Assembly (NCBI RefSeq): GCF_003057885.1
Contig: NZ_QAGK01000009.1
Coordinates: 1 to 64,000, forward strand
Direction: 5' to 3'
DNA: 64,000 bases
DNA from: Oceaniglobus ichthyenteri
Lineage (GTDB): Bacteria; Pseudomonadota; Alphaproteobacteria; Rhodobacterales; Rhodobacteraceae
Shown here in pieces: positions 44,500 through 54,660 of the stretch. Numbering within the stretch: position 1 is the first letter of the stretch; each line of letters begins with the position of its first letter. Under the pieces are notes generated by a model that worked only from the letters and a program-made list of their open reading frames with translations, ran no database searches and had not been told where the DNA came from. The position numbers were made by a program, and so were the translations under genes.

Positions 44500-44758
44500 G
44501 GGGTCTCTCCCTTTGAAGCACCCGGCAGGGCGCTGGTATATCGCCCCTTGTTAAGACAGCGCCGCGGCAAGGGAAAGCGGCAAGGCGAAAAATTGATCGG
44601 GTTCATGGCGTTAAAAGCAAAGTTTTGTGACACGATGTTTTGAACTGACCGGTTCAACATGTGTGAGGGGCCAGAATTGGTACGAATCACCGCGCGCTGC
44701 CGCAATATCCGACCCGTGCCAAATGGCCGAGCAAAGCCTGCCGATAATGTGCAAGCCT
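44500..44758. other. Intergenic region between ABC ATPase gene and tatA
   Basis: About 259 bp with no supported gene. It presumably carries the tat promoter on the minus strand. Nothing structured was recognised. Confidence 0.35.
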
Positions 44759-45841
44759 TCAGCGGCGCGGAAACACAAAGCATTTGTCACGCCGAATCAT
44801 CAACCACAGCGGCGTGCCCGGTTTGGGAAGGAACACCGACGGCACGGTGGCACTGATCATTGATCCGTCAAAATCCAGTTGAAATTCGACCAGACTTTCC
44901 TTGCCGATAAACCGTGAGCGTTGCACCACCGCGCGGGCGGGTGTGCCATCACTGGGCGTGGGCAGGGGGCCGCGCCCGCCGCGATCAAAATCAATCCGCA
45001 CATGTTGCGGGCGGATCACGATATCGACTTCGGTATTGTCAGGCACACCGGGCGCAAGGAATTTGCCAAACGCCGTTTGTGTCAGCGCCCCATGAACAGT
45101 GCCTTTTATCACATTGATATCGCTGAAAAATGCCGCTGCGGCCTGATCGGCGGGGGTGTTGTAAACGTTGTACGGCGCGCCCTGTTGCACGATCTTTCCG
45201 CCGCGCATCAGGGCAATGTCATCGGCCATGCGCATCGCTTCTTCCGGCTCGTGGGTGACCAGAAGAACGGCCGTGCCTTCCTCTTTCAGAATGCCCAGCG
45301 TGTCATCGCGAATGCCATCGCGCAGCCGGTTATCAAGGCCTGAAAACGGCTCGTCCATCAGCATGATTTTGGGCCGGGGCGCAATGGCGCGGGCCAGTGC
45401 CACGCGCTGTTGTTCGCCGCCCGACAGTTCGTGCGGGAATACATCCAGATACCGCTCAAGCGACACACGTTCGAGCAATTCAGTGACCCGGCGGCGTTTT
45501 TCGGCCTTGGGGCCGCGCAGGCCAAAAGCCACGTTATCGGCCACGGAAAGATGTGGAAACAGCGCGAAATCCTGAAACATCAATCCGATCGAGCGGCGTT
45601 CGGGCGGCACCCGAAAAACCGTGTCGCAGACCAATGTGCCATCAACCCAGATGCGCCCGGAATCCTGCATATCGACCCCGGCAATGATCCGAAGGGTGGT
45701 CGATTTGCCGCAGCCAGACGGCCCCAAAAGGCAGGTCACCTGCCCCGGCATCACATCCAGCGTGACATCATCCACCACCCGACGACCGCCAAAGTCGCGG
45801 ATGATGTTTTCAATGCGCAATCGGGGGGGTGTCAGGGACAA
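44759..45841 (-). CDS. ABC transporter ATP-binding protein (Fe3+/polyamine type)
   Basis: This 360-aa ATPase has Walker A LLGPSGCGKSTTL, signature LSGGEQQRVALARA, Walker B KIMLMDEPFSGLD, the switch His in VTHEPEEA and a C-terminal TOBE-like domain. It resembles FbpC or PotA-class ATPases. No permease or binding-protein gene is beside it, so the substrate is unclear and the partners must lie elsewhere. Confidence 0.9.
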   Translation of the reverse strand: MSLTPPRLRIENIIRDFGGRRVVDDVTLDVMPGQVTCLLGPSGCGKSTTLRIIAGVDMQDSGRIWVDGTLVCDTVFRVPPERRSIGLMFQDFALFPHLSVADNVAFGLRGPKAEKRRRVTELLERVSLERYLDVFPHELSGGEQQRVALARAIAPRPKIMLMDEPFSGLDNRLRDGIRDDTLGILKEEGTAVLLVTHEPEEAMRMADDIALMRGGKIVQQGAPYNVYNTPADQAAAAFFSDINVIKGTVHGALTQTAFGKFLAPGVPDNTEVDIVIRPQHVRIDFDRGGRGPLPTPSDGTPARAVVQRSRFIGKESLVEFQLDFDGSMISATVPSVFLPKPGTPLWLMIRRDKCFVFPRR

Positions 45842-45930
45842 AGGCGCCTCATTAAATACCCGAGCGTAACGGTCGGGCTTGCATCCCGGAAGTAACAGCG
45901 CCCCCGGCCCGTTTCAACCCCACCCGCCCC

Positions 45931-46710
45931 TTAGAACGTCGCAAGTACCGCGCCGCCATCAAGAAGGATATTCTGCCCGATCATGTATCCCGCGTGCTGC
46001 GAACACATGAACGCACAGGTCTGACCGAACTCTTCGGCAGTGCCATAGCGGCGCGCGGGAATACCGGCGGCGCGCTGTGCGCTGGCCTCTTCCATCGAAA
46101 TGTTCTGCGCTTTGCTCACGCCCTGGTCCAAAGACACGGCGCGATCCGTGGCGTGGATGCCCGGCAAAAGATTGTTGATCACAACCCCATGGGGCGCGAC
46201 CTGACGCGCGGTGCCCGCGACATACCCGGTCAGCCCGGCACGCGCCGAATTGGACAGGCCGAGCACCGGATTGGGTGCTTTGACTGACATCGAGGTGATG
46301 TTGACCACCCTACCCCAGCCCCGGTCGATCATGCCCGGCACGCTGGATTTCATCAACGCAATCGGCGTCAACATGTTGGCATCCAGCGCCTTGATGAAAT
46401 CTTCGCGGTCCCAATCTGACCAGACACCGGGGGGCGGGCCGCCTGCGTTGGTGACCAGAATGTCGATATCACCCGCCGCATCCAGAACCGCGGCCTGCCC
46501 ATCAGCCGTGGTGACATCGCACACCACCGTGTCGACCTTCACGCCAAATTCGCTGCGAATCGCCGCCGCTGCCGCCTCCAATGCCTCGGCCCCGCGTGCA
46601 TTCATCACCAGATCAACGCCCGCCTCGGCCAAGGCCCGCGCGCAGCCCAACCCCAATCCTTTGGATGATGCCGTCACCAAAGCCCGTTTGCCAGAAATCC
46701 CAAGATCCAT
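45931..46710 (-). CDS. SDR family oxidoreductase
   Basis: This 259-aa SDR has ALVTASSKGLGLGCARAL, VTNAGGPPPGVWSD and the active-site Ser in VVNITSMSVKAP. The Tyr of YxxxK appears to be replaced: where YxxxK is expected there is LGLSNSARAGLTGYVAG, with no Tyr-x-x-x-Lys, a feature of the atypical SDR subgroup. Substrate unknown. Confidence 0.85.
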   Translation of the reverse strand: MDLGISGKRALVTASSKGLGLGCARALAEAGVDLVMNARGAEALEAAAAAIRSEFGVKVDTVVCDVTTADGQAAVLDAAGDIDILVTNAGGPPPGVWSDWDREDFIKALDANMLTPIALMKSSVPGMIDRGWGRVVNITSMSVKAPNPVLGLSNSARAGLTGYVAGTARQVAPHGVVINNLLPGIHATDRAVSLDQGVSKAQNISMEEASAQRAAGIPARRYGTAEEFGQTCAFMCSQHAGYMIGQNILLDGGAVLATF

Positions 46711-46969
46711 ATCGCCTCTCCCCGTGGTTCAACCCCAGCTACCATTCCCACGGCGCAGACAAAAGGCCAGTTGCACGACAAACAAGACCCACGCAATCAG
46801 GCGAAAACCACACCATTATATTCAAATCCAAAACAATAACCGCTTTTGGTTGACCAAAGTTTGGCCGGTTCTTAACCTTTGTTCTGCTATGGCGGTGGGG
46901 TGTTGCCAAAGTGGGTCGTGCAAATGATCCGCCGTGCGCAACAGCCGCAAACAACATAGTGGGCTGCGG
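46711..46969. other. Divergent intergenic region
   Basis: About 259 bp between the SDR gene and the Hint gene, AT-rich around 46800-46870. Probable promoter region for both genes. No specific site is assigned. Confidence 0.35.
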
Positions 46970-47977
46970 ATGACCAATGAAGTGACCATCACGACCGAAC
47001 CGGCACAAAGTGTTGCGGTTTACCGTTCATCTGCGTTTTGCGCAATTGACGGGGCCAACCTGGGCGATCCGCTGTCCCATGCGGACGAATTGAACCTGGG
47101 CGATGTTTACATGCTGGCACCGCAATCAAAACGCCCACGCCTTGCGCTGACCCCCACGCCAACGCCGGGGCGCATGGCCATCGCCGCCGATACCGAATGC
47201 GGCTGGGTCGGGGCCGCGCTGCATCTTGATAGTTGCGCCACATTCATGACGCCCGATGGCTCCACAGTCGAAGCGCTGATTCTGGTCGAATTGAATTCTG
47301 ACAATGCCAGCGTCGCTGAAATCTATCTGTTCCCCCTTGCCCGGCTGAAACCAAAAATCGGTTATTCCCTTGTTGCCCTCGACAAGGCCAGCGCCCTGGC
47401 GCGCTTTGCCGAAATCGCCTGTGTGTCGTTCACCCGGGGCACCCGCATTACCCTCGCCTCTGGTCGGCAAATCGCGATTGAACGGATTGGCGTTGGCGAT
47501 GCGGTTCTCACCCGCGATCACGGCCCGCAAAAGGTGCGGTGGATCGGCCAGCAAACTGTGCGCGCCACAGGGGCGCTTGCGCCGATTCGCATCACCGCCG
47601 GAACGCTGAACAACGATAACGATCTGCTGGTCAGCCCCAATCACCGCCTGTTCATCTATCAACGCCACGACCACATGAAGGCAGGGCGCGCCGAAGTGTT
47701 GGTAAAGGCGAAACATCTGGTCAATGACGAAACGGTTTTGCGCACCGATGGTGGGTTTGTGGATTATTTCCAAATCCTGTTCGACCGCCATGAAATCATC
47801 TATGCCGAAGGGATCGCCGCCGAAAGCCTGATGGTCAACACCCGGGTGCGCGCCGCCCTGCCCCGCGATGTACAGGATACTGTTGCCGGGGGCGGTGCGC
47901 CCTTGGGCGTGGAACTGGGCCGCGCCAAACAGGGCACCGACACGGCCACCCTTTTGCGCGCCGCATCATCGCGATAA
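46970..47977 (+). CDS. Hint-domain protein
   Basis: A 335-aa protein (from the ATG at 46970) with a beta-rich N-terminal part and a C-terminal Hint_2 domain: CVSFTRGTRITLASGRQIAI, GVGDAVLTRDHGPQKVRWIG, LVSPNHRLFIY. It is a second member of the same kind as the gene at 19973-21001, but clearly diverged. No signal peptide is seen. A GTG/ATG upstream at 46934 is possible but adds only 12 codons. Confidence 0.85.
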   Translation: MTNEVTITTEPAQSVAVYRSSAFCAIDGANLGDPLSHADELNLGDVYMLAPQSKRPRLALTPTPTPGRMAIAADTECGWVGAALHLDSCATFMTPDGSTVEALILVELNSDNASVAEIYLFPLARLKPKIGYSLVALDKASALARFAEIACVSFTRGTRITLASGRQIAIERIGVGDAVLTRDHGPQKVRWIGQQTVRATGALAPIRITAGTLNNDNDLLVSPNHRLFIYQRHDHMKAGRAEVLVKAKHLVNDETVLRTDGGFVDYFQILFDRHEIIYAEGIAAESLMVNTRVRAALPRDVQDTVAGGGAPLGVELGRAKQGTDTATLLRAASSR

Positions 47978-48003
47978 CCAACATTTGCGCCACAGACCCA
48001 CGG

Positions 48004-48036
48004 GCCCCGCTTTTGTGACAACAAAAGTGGGGGGCA
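48004..48036 (+). terminator. Candidate hairpin after the Hint gene
   Basis: GCCCCGCTTTTGT and ACAAAAGTGGGGGGC pair in a long stem with a short loop. No T run follows. It may end the Hint transcript. Confidence 0.4.
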
Positions 48037-48113
48037 TGGCGTGACGCGTCAGCGTCTCTGCCAGATCACAGCACCGCATTGCGCGCGCCCCGCCACCCCG
48101 CTATATCGCGGCC

Positions 48114-49721
48114 ATGTTGGATCATACCTCAAACGCCCCCACCCTGCCGCCGGAGATTGCCCGGCGCCGGACCTTTGCTATCATTTCCCACCCGGATGCC
48201 GGCAAAACCACGCTGACAGAAAAATTTCTGTTGTACGGCGGTGCCATTCAGATGGCCGGCCAAGTGCGCGCCAAAGGCGAGGCGCGGCGCACCCGCTCGG
48301 ATTTCATGCAAATGGAAAAGGATCGCGGTATTTCGGTATCTGCCTCGGCGATGTCGTTTGATTTTGGCACCTATCGGTTCAACCTTGTCGATACCCCCGG
48401 CCACAGCGATTTTTCCGAAGATACCTATCGCACGCTCACTGCCGTCGATGCCGCGGTGATGGTGATTGATGGTGCCAAAGGCATTGAATCCCAAACCAAA
48501 AAATTGTTCGAAGTGTGCCGCCTGCGCGATCTTCCGATCCTCACGTTCTGTAACAAGATGGACAGGGAAAGCCGCGACACATTCGAAATCATCGACGAGA
48601 TTCAGGAAAATCTGGCGATTGATGTTACCCCTGCATCCTGGCCCATTGGTGTCGGGCGTGATTTTCTGGGATGTTACGACATTCTTCATGATCGTTTGGA
48701 ATTGATGGATCGCGCCGACCGTAACAAAGTCGCCGAATCGATCAAGATCAACGGATTGGATGATCCAAAACTGGCCGAGCATATCCCAGCCGGTCTTTTG
48801 GAAAAGTTGCGCGAAGATGTGGAGATGGCCCGAGAATTGCTGCCTGTCTTTGATCGTCAGGCGTTTCTTGATGGCACTCTGACCCCGATTTGGTTTGGCA
48901 GCGCCATCAACAGTTTTGGCGTCAGGGAATTGATGGACGGGATTGCCGAATTCGGCCCCGTGCCACAGCCACAGCGCGCGCACCCCCGCCAGATTTCGCC
49001 CGGTGAACCGAAAGTAACCGGTTTCGTCTTCAAGGTGCAGGCGAACATGGACCCAAAGCACCGCGACCGGGTGGCGTTTGTGCGCCTGGCGTCGGGGCAT
49101 TTCTTGCGCGGTATGAAACTGACCCATGTGCGCAGCAAGAAAACCATGTCAGTCACCAACCCCGTGCTGTTCCTCGCGTCGGACCGCGAATTGGCCGAGG
49201 AAGCCTGGGCCGGCGATATCATCGGCATTCCCAACCACGGGCAGTTGCGCATCGGTGATACACTGACCGAAGGCGAGGCATTGCAGGCCGTCGGCATCCC
49301 ATCCTTTGCGCCGGAACTTTTGCAAAACTGCCGCGCGGGCGATCCGTTGAAATCGAAACACTTGGACAAGGCCCTGTCGCAATTCGCCGAGGAAGGCGCG
49401 GCAAAGGTTTTCAAACCGATGATTGGCGCGGGATTTATCGTTGGCGTTGTCGGTCAGTTGCAGTTCGAAGTGCTCGCCAGCCGAATCGAGTTGGAATACG
49501 GCCTGCCTGTTCGATTCGAGCCGAGCCATTTTCAATCGGCCCGCTGGGTGAATGGCCCCCGCGACGCGGTCGAAAAGCTGGTCGATGGCAATAAAAGCCA
49601 CATCGCCCATGACAGCGACGGCGATATCGTGTTTTTGACCCGCCTTCAGTGGGACATTGACCGTGTCGAGCGGGATCATCCCAAGGTGACCCTGACGGCA
49701 ACCAAGGAAATGATGGTATAA
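48114..49721 (+). CDS. prfC: Peptide chain release factor 3
   Basis: This 535-aa GTPase recycles RF1 and RF2. G1 is HPDAGKTTLTEKF, G3 DTPGHSDFSED, G4 TFCNKMDRES. The later part has the RF3 C-terminal domain (MIGAGFIVGVVGQLQFEVL). Full-length. Confidence 0.96.
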   Translation: MLDHTSNAPTLPPEIARRRTFAIISHPDAGKTTLTEKFLLYGGAIQMAGQVRAKGEARRTRSDFMQMEKDRGISVSASAMSFDFGTYRFNLVDTPGHSDFSEDTYRTLTAVDAAVMVIDGAKGIESQTKKLFEVCRLRDLPILTFCNKMDRESRDTFEIIDEIQENLAIDVTPASWPIGVGRDFLGCYDILHDRLELMDRADRNKVAESIKINGLDDPKLAEHIPAGLLEKLREDVEMARELLPVFDRQAFLDGTLTPIWFGSAINSFGVRELMDGIAEFGPVPQPQRAHPRQISPGEPKVTGFVFKVQANMDPKHRDRVAFVRLASGHFLRGMKLTHVRSKKTMSVTNPVLFLASDRELAEEAWAGDIIGIPNHGQLRIGDTLTEGEALQAVGIPSFAPELLQNCRAGDPLKSKHLDKALSQFAEEGAAKVFKPMIGAGFIVGVVGQLQFEVLASRIELEYGLPVRFEPSHFQSARWVNGPRDAVEKLVDGNKSHIAHDSDGDIVFLTRLQWDIDRVERDHPKVTLTATKEMMV

Positions 49722-49905
49722 TTGCGAAACACTATGCCGAAAACCCGCCTGATTGACCACAAAACAGCGTGCCACATTGACGCTGCGCCTCTGATATACT
49801 AGCGACAGACCCACGCGCGCCCTGCCCAACGGCAGGCTTGGCCATCCGGGCCCGCGCATCATTGACGTACGGGCCAAGGATCGGTCCGTTAACACGCGGA
49901 ACCGC

Positions 49906-51384
49906 ATGACAAAATTCTCTGACTTGAATCTCGACCCGAAAATCACGAAAGCCATCGCCGAGGCGGGATACGATACCCCCACCCCGATCCAATCGGGGGC
50001 GATCCCCGCCGCCTTGCAAGGGCGCGATGTTTTGGGAATCGCCCAGACCGGCACAGGCAAAACGGCCGGCTTTACCCTGCCGATGATCCATCTGTTGGGC
50101 CGTGGCCGCGCCCGGGCACGGATGCCCCGCAGCCTGGTGTTGGCACCGACACGCGAATTGGCGGCGCAGGTGGCCGAAAATTTCGACACCTATTCGAAAT
50201 ACACCAAACTGACCAAGGCACTGCTGATCGGCGGCGTTTCGTTCAAGGAACAGGATCTGCTGATTGATCGGGGTGTCGACGTTTTGATCGCAACTCCGGG
50301 GCGTTTGCTGGACCATTTCGAACGGGGCAAACTGTTGTTGACCGGTGTGCAGATCATGGTGGTGGATGAGGCCGACAGGATGCTCGACATGGGGTTCATT
50401 CCAGATATCGAACGCATTTTCAGCCTGACACCTTTCACCCGCCAGACGTTGTTTTTCAGCGCCACGATGGCCCCCGAGATTGAGCGGATCACCAACACAT
50501 TCCTGTCCAATCCTGAAAAGGTGGAAGTGGCGCGTCAGGCCACGGCATCGGAAACCATTGAACAGGGCGTGGTGATGTTCCGCGCCTCGCGCAAGGACCG
50601 CCAGGCCAGTGAAAAGCGCAAGATCCTGCGCGCATTGATTGATGGCGAGGGCGAGAAATGCTCAAACGCCATCATTTTTTGCAACCGCAAGACAGATGTT
50701 GATATCGTTGCCAAATCGCTGACGAAAAATGGCTATAACGCGGCCCCGATCCATGGTGATCTGGACCAGTCGCAGCGCACGAAGACGCTTGAATCCTTCC
50801 GCGAGGGCGGATTGCGGTTTCTTGTGGCGTCGGATGTGGCCGCGCGCGGGCTTGATGTGCCGGCCGTGAGCCATGTGTTCAACTTTGATGTGCCATCCCA
50901 TGCCGAAGATTACATTCACCGCATTGGCCGCACCGGTCGCGCCGGGCGTGATGGCAAGGCGATGATGATTTGCGTCCCGTCAGACGAAAAAAACCTCGAT
51001 GATATCGAACGTCTGATCGGCAAACCCGTTCCGCGGTTGGAAAACCCGCTGGGCGAAACACCCGCCGCCGCGCCCGAGGAACACTCGGACGATGCGCCAA
51101 AGCCAGAAAAGCGCAGCCGCAGCCGCACCAGAAAGCCCAAGGCGGAAACGCCCGTCGAGGCCACCCCAGAGGCGGCAGCCGAAGCCGCAACGCCCGCACC
51201 ACAGCCAAAACCAGAGCCCGCGCCAGAGCGAAAGCCAGCCGCCGAGACGGAAAAGGAACAGCCGCGCGGACGCGGTGGGCGGGGCCGCAACGACCGCCAC
51301 GATCACGGTCAGCCCGTTGTCGGCATGGGCGATCACCTGCCCAGTTTCATCGCCAAAAGCTTTGACGAGCGGCGCACAGGTTAA
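49906..51384 (+). CDS. DEAD-box RNA helicase (RhlE-like)
   Basis: This 492-aa helicase has Q motif TPTPIQSGAIP, motif I AQTGTGKTAGF, motif II VVDEADRML, motif III SAT and motif VI HRIGRTGRAGR. The C-terminus is a long Ala/Pro/Glu/Lys-rich tail ending in an Arg/Gly-rich segment (PRGRGGRGRNDRHD). It resembles RhlE. A strong terminator follows. Confidence 0.93.
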   Translation: MTKFSDLNLDPKITKAIAEAGYDTPTPIQSGAIPAALQGRDVLGIAQTGTGKTAGFTLPMIHLLGRGRARARMPRSLVLAPTRELAAQVAENFDTYSKYTKLTKALLIGGVSFKEQDLLIDRGVDVLIATPGRLLDHFERGKLLLTGVQIMVVDEADRMLDMGFIPDIERIFSLTPFTRQTLFFSATMAPEIERITNTFLSNPEKVEVARQATASETIEQGVVMFRASRKDRQASEKRKILRALIDGEGEKCSNAIIFCNRKTDVDIVAKSLTKNGYNAAPIHGDLDQSQRTKTLESFREGGLRFLVASDVAARGLDVPAVSHVFNFDVPSHAEDYIHRIGRTGRAGRDGKAMMICVPSDEKNLDDIERLIGKPVPRLENPLGETPAAAPEEHSDDAPKPEKRSRSRTRKPKAETPVEATPEAAAEAATPAPQPKPEPAPERKPAAETEKEQPRGRGGRGRNDRHDHGQPVVGMGDHLPSFIAKSFDERRTG

Positions 51385-51400
51385 ATCCTGACAGTTAATG

Positions 51401-51438
51401 AAAAAGGCCCCGAGGCGGAAACGCCCGGGGCCTTTTTT
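51401..51438. terminator. Bidirectional terminator between helicase and RNase J genes
   Basis: AAAAAGGCCCCG and CGGGGCCTTTTTT form a 12-bp stem between two convergent genes. The A and T runs on either side allow it to work in both directions. Confidence 0.9.
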
Positions 51439-51455
51439 ATTGTCTTGGCACTGGC

Positions 51456-53123
51456 TCAGCTCAGGCGGCTGACCACCACTGTCACCTCAGGCTTGCGGCC
51501 CAATTCGGTGTTACAGGTGTTGCGCACGGCGCGGCGCAAGGCATCGTCAAGTTTCGCATCATCCACCAGTACCTTGTCAGCGGTGCGACCGATCAACTGA
51601 GCCAGATCCGCCTCGAGCACATCAATCACCGACGCGCCAGAACGACCGGTTTCCGGCAGCCCCATGGTTTCAACCCAAGGATCACCCAAGGGTTCATCGT
51701 TTTCATCCATGATCAAAGTCACAATGGCATGACCGTTCAAAGCCATACGGATACGATCGCGCACAACCCCATCCAACGCCCCGATTTGCACCGTTCCGTC
51801 CAGATAGGTCCGGCCGGTTTCAACATATTCCACGACTTTCGGTTCGTTGCCCGACAACGACACACAGGTGCCATTGGGGGCCAAAACCGAAATGCGCCCC
51901 TGTTCATTGGTCATTTTGCAGTGTTCGCGCAGATGGCGGTGTTCGCCATGCATCGGGATCACCATCTGGGGTTTCACCAGATTTTGCATTTCCAACAGGT
52001 CAGGCCGGTTGGCATGGCCCGACACATGATACATGCCGTCGTTGTCATCCACCACATCCACACCCATTTCCGAATAGGCGTTGATGATGCGGTACACGCC
52101 ACGCTCATTCCCTGGAATGATCTTGGACGACATCAGAAATGTGTCGCCCTCTTTCATCGACATGCCTAGATATTTGCCCCGGGCCAATTGCGCCGATGCC
52201 GCGCGGCGTTCGCCCTGTGATCCGGTCACGATCAACAACAGACTGTCGCGTGGAAGATCGCGCGCCTCTTCGACAGGAATGGTGTTGGGAAAATCCGAAA
52301 GCACGCCGGTTTCGACCGATGCCTTGATCATCCGCTGCATCGCGCGGCCCAACAGGCAGACCGACCGCCCCGCCTTTTCCCCGGCCACGGCCAACGTACG
52401 TACCCGCGCCACGTTTGACGCAAAGGTGGTGGCCACAACCATGCCCGATTGCGCCGCAATCAGTTTGGTAATGTTGTCGCCCAATGACGCCTCAGAGCGG
52501 CCCGGATGGCCGGAAAACACGTTGGTCGAATCACAAACCAGAGCTTTGACACCATCTTTGGCCACCTCGGCCCACAATTCGGGGTCATATGGTTCACCGA
52601 CAAGTGGGGTCTTGTCGAGTTTGAAATCGCCCGTGTGAATAACCCGGCCTTCGGCACTGTCGATGACCAAAGCACTGCTTTCCGGGATCGAATGTGAAAT
52701 TGGCAAGAACCCAACCTTGAATGGGCCAGCCGTGGTCATTTCGGGCCAGGCGGATACGATTTTCACCTGTTCGGGATCCTGGCCTTGTTCTTCCATCTTG
52801 CGCTTGGCGTGGCTGGCGGTGAAGGCCCGGCAATACACCGGCACCCGCAGACGCGACCAAAGAAGGCCAATCGCGCCGACGTGATCTTCGTGGGCGTGGG
52901 TAATGAATATGGCATCCAGCCGGTCACGCCGCTGCGCGATCCAGTCGATATCGGCGAAAATCAGATCAACACCCGGTGAGCCATCCATATCAGGAAACGT
53001 CACGCCGATATCAACGATGATATACCGCTCTTTGCCAGCCGGGCCATAGCCGTAAACATAGCAGTTCATGCCAATCTCCCCGGCACCGCCGAGGGGAAGG
53101 TAGATTAATTGTTGTTTGCTCAT
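51456..53123 (-). CDS. rnj: Ribonuclease J
   Basis: This 555-aa beta-CASP metallo-beta-lactamase nuclease has the zinc motif THAHEDHVGAIGLLW, DSTNVFSGHPGRSE, and SGHANRPDLLEM with the beta-CASP region. RNase J is an endo- and 5'-exonuclease; alphaproteobacteria have one copy. Overlaps coaX by 4 bp. Confidence 0.95.
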   Translation of the reverse strand: MSKQQLIYLPLGGAGEIGMNCYVYGYGPAGKERYIIVDIGVTFPDMDGSPGVDLIFADIDWIAQRRDRLDAIFITHAHEDHVGAIGLLWSRLRVPVYCRAFTASHAKRKMEEQGQDPEQVKIVSAWPEMTTAGPFKVGFLPISHSIPESSALVIDSAEGRVIHTGDFKLDKTPLVGEPYDPELWAEVAKDGVKALVCDSTNVFSGHPGRSEASLGDNITKLIAAQSGMVVATTFASNVARVRTLAVAGEKAGRSVCLLGRAMQRMIKASVETGVLSDFPNTIPVEEARDLPRDSLLLIVTGSQGERRAASAQLARGKYLGMSMKEGDTFLMSSKIIPGNERGVYRIINAYSEMGVDVVDDNDGMYHVSGHANRPDLLEMQNLVKPQMVIPMHGEHRHLREHCKMTNEQGRISVLAPNGTCVSLSGNEPKVVEYVETGRTYLDGTVQIGALDGVVRDRIRMALNGHAIVTLIMDENDEPLGDPWVETMGLPETGRSGASVIDVLEADLAQLIGRTADKVLVDDAKLDDALRRAVRNTCNTELGRKPEVTVVVSRLS

Positions 53124-53899
53124 ACGCTTTGGTTTTCCTTATTATAGCGATGAATCACGGTCAAACCGTGCATTGTCAGTTGGTTTTCATAGGCGTCAAA
53201 CAACGCCTCGCTTTGCTGGAACAACGGCGCCAGCCCGCCGGTTGATATGATTTTCATCGGGCGCGCGCGCTCGGTTTTGATCCGGGCGCAGATTTCGCGC
53301 ACCAATCCGACATAGCCCCAAAATACCCCCGACTGCATACATGCCACCGTATTGGTGCCAACAACGCATTGGGGTTTCGATATATCCACATTCGGCAGCG
53401 CCGCGGCGGCCCTGTGCAATGCCTCAAGCGATAGGTTGACGCCGGGCGCAATCACCCCGCCGACATAGGCACCATCATGGGCCACGACGTCGAATGTCGT
53501 TGCAGTACCGAAATCAACCACTATCAAATCGCCACCATACAGATCGTGCCCCGCCACCGTGTTTACCAAACGGTCAGGGCCCACTGCAGTTCCCGCGTCA
53601 ACGCGCACATCGATGGGCAACAGGCATTCTGGTTTGCCCACTACAATCGGGCGGCAGTTGAAATAACGATCCGACAACACCCGCAGGTTGAACACCACCC
53701 GCGGCACGGTGGATGAAACGATCACCTCGGTAATCTCGACGTCAATCTTTTGAAACGACATCAGGCTGGACAGCCAGACATAATATTGATCTGCCGTGCG
53801 CTGCCATTCGGTTGAGGTGCGCCATGTCGCCAGGAATTTCGCGCCGTCCCAGATGGAGAACACCGTATTGGTGTTGCCGCAATCAATGGCCAATAACAT
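53120..53899 (-). CDS. coaX: Type III pantothenate kinase
   Basis: This 259-aa kinase does the first step of CoA synthesis. Motifs: DCGNTNTVFSIWDG, AGTAVGPDRLVNTVAGHD, VDFGTATTFDVVAHDG and GGVIAPGVNLSLEAL. It starts 11 bp after the birA stop. Confidence 0.95.
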   Translation of the reverse strand: MLLAIDCGNTNTVFSIWDGAKFLATWRTSTEWQRTADQYYVWLSSLMSFQKIDVEITEVIVSSTVPRVVFNLRVLSDRYFNCRPIVVGKPECLLPIDVRVDAGTAVGPDRLVNTVAGHDLYGGDLIVVDFGTATTFDVVAHDGAYVGGVIAPGVNLSLEALHRAAAALPNVDISKPQCVVGTNTVACMQSGVFWGYVGLVREICARIKTERARPMKIISTGGLAPLFQQSEALFDAYENQLTMHGLTVIHRYNKENQSV

Positions 53900-53910
53900 A
53901 TCCGGCCTCC

Positions 53911-54660
53911 TTAAAAAAACACATCGGCCGCTGAAATGGCGCGCGGGCCCTTTGCGGTGATCAACACCAATTGGCCGCTGTCGTCCACCGTGTCAAATGT
54001 TCCTGAAATTTCTTCGGTTGGTGTGCGCGCGGTTATACGTTCACCCAGCCGCGCGGCATTGCGCATCCAGCGATCGCGGATCTGGCCGAACCCCAGCCGT
54101 TCCAGAATCGCCTCTTCCGTGGCATAAAATCCGGCGAGATTTTGCAAGAACACAGCAGGCGTAACTGCCGCGCCGCCCTGTTCGGCCAAGCTGACCGGGG
54201 GAAATGCGGCATCCCGCACCAACGGCGCGCTGGCCAGATTGACGCCGATCCCGATGGACAGCGAATCCACCTGCCCCCCTTTGCCAATACTCTCAAGCAA
54301 TATGCCGGCGACTTTGCCATTGTCCAACAACACATCATTGGGCCATTTGTTGGCCAGCCGCGTGCGATCAACATACAGGGCAAGGGTTTCAAACAGGGCA
54401 TTCGCCGCCAGAAATGATCGCAGCGCCGCGCGCGCCGGGCTGGGCCCCGGGCGCATGATCAACGTGGCGGCAAAATTGCCCTTGGGCATCGCCCAAGCAC
54501 GTCCGCGCCGCCCTTTGCCCGCGGTCTGGCGTTCGGCAATAATCCAGGTGGGCAACGCCAGATGCGGCGCCTGACGCGCCGCCTCGGCATTGGTGCTGTC
54601 GACTTCGTCCAATGTGATCCGGGCATAGCCCCCGGGCCAACGGCCCGGATCAGTTGACAA
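53911..54660 (-). CDS. birA: Biotin--[acetyl-CoA-carboxylase] ligase
   Basis: About 249 aa. The biotin ligase core is [29 protein letters not shown] with the biotin/ATP loop, and [12 protein letters not shown]. The N-terminal DNA-binding domain of the enterobacterial BirA is absent, so this is a monofunctional ligase. The start is unclear: a TTG at 54660 overlaps nuoN by 11 bp and fits the family length, while a longer frame from 54699 lies inside nuoN. Confidence 0.92.
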   Translation of the reverse strand: MSTDPGRWPGGYARITLDEVDSTNAEAARQAPHLALPTWIIAERQTAGKGRRGRAWAMPKGNFAATLIMRPGPSPARAALRSFLAANALFETLALYVDRTRLANKWPNDVLLDNGKVAGILLESIGKGGQVDSLSIGIGVNLASAPLVRDAAFPPVSLAEQGGAAVTPAVFLQNLAGFYATEEAILERLGFGQIRDRWMRNAARLGERITARTPTEEISGTFDTVDDSGQLVLITAKGPRAISAADVFF

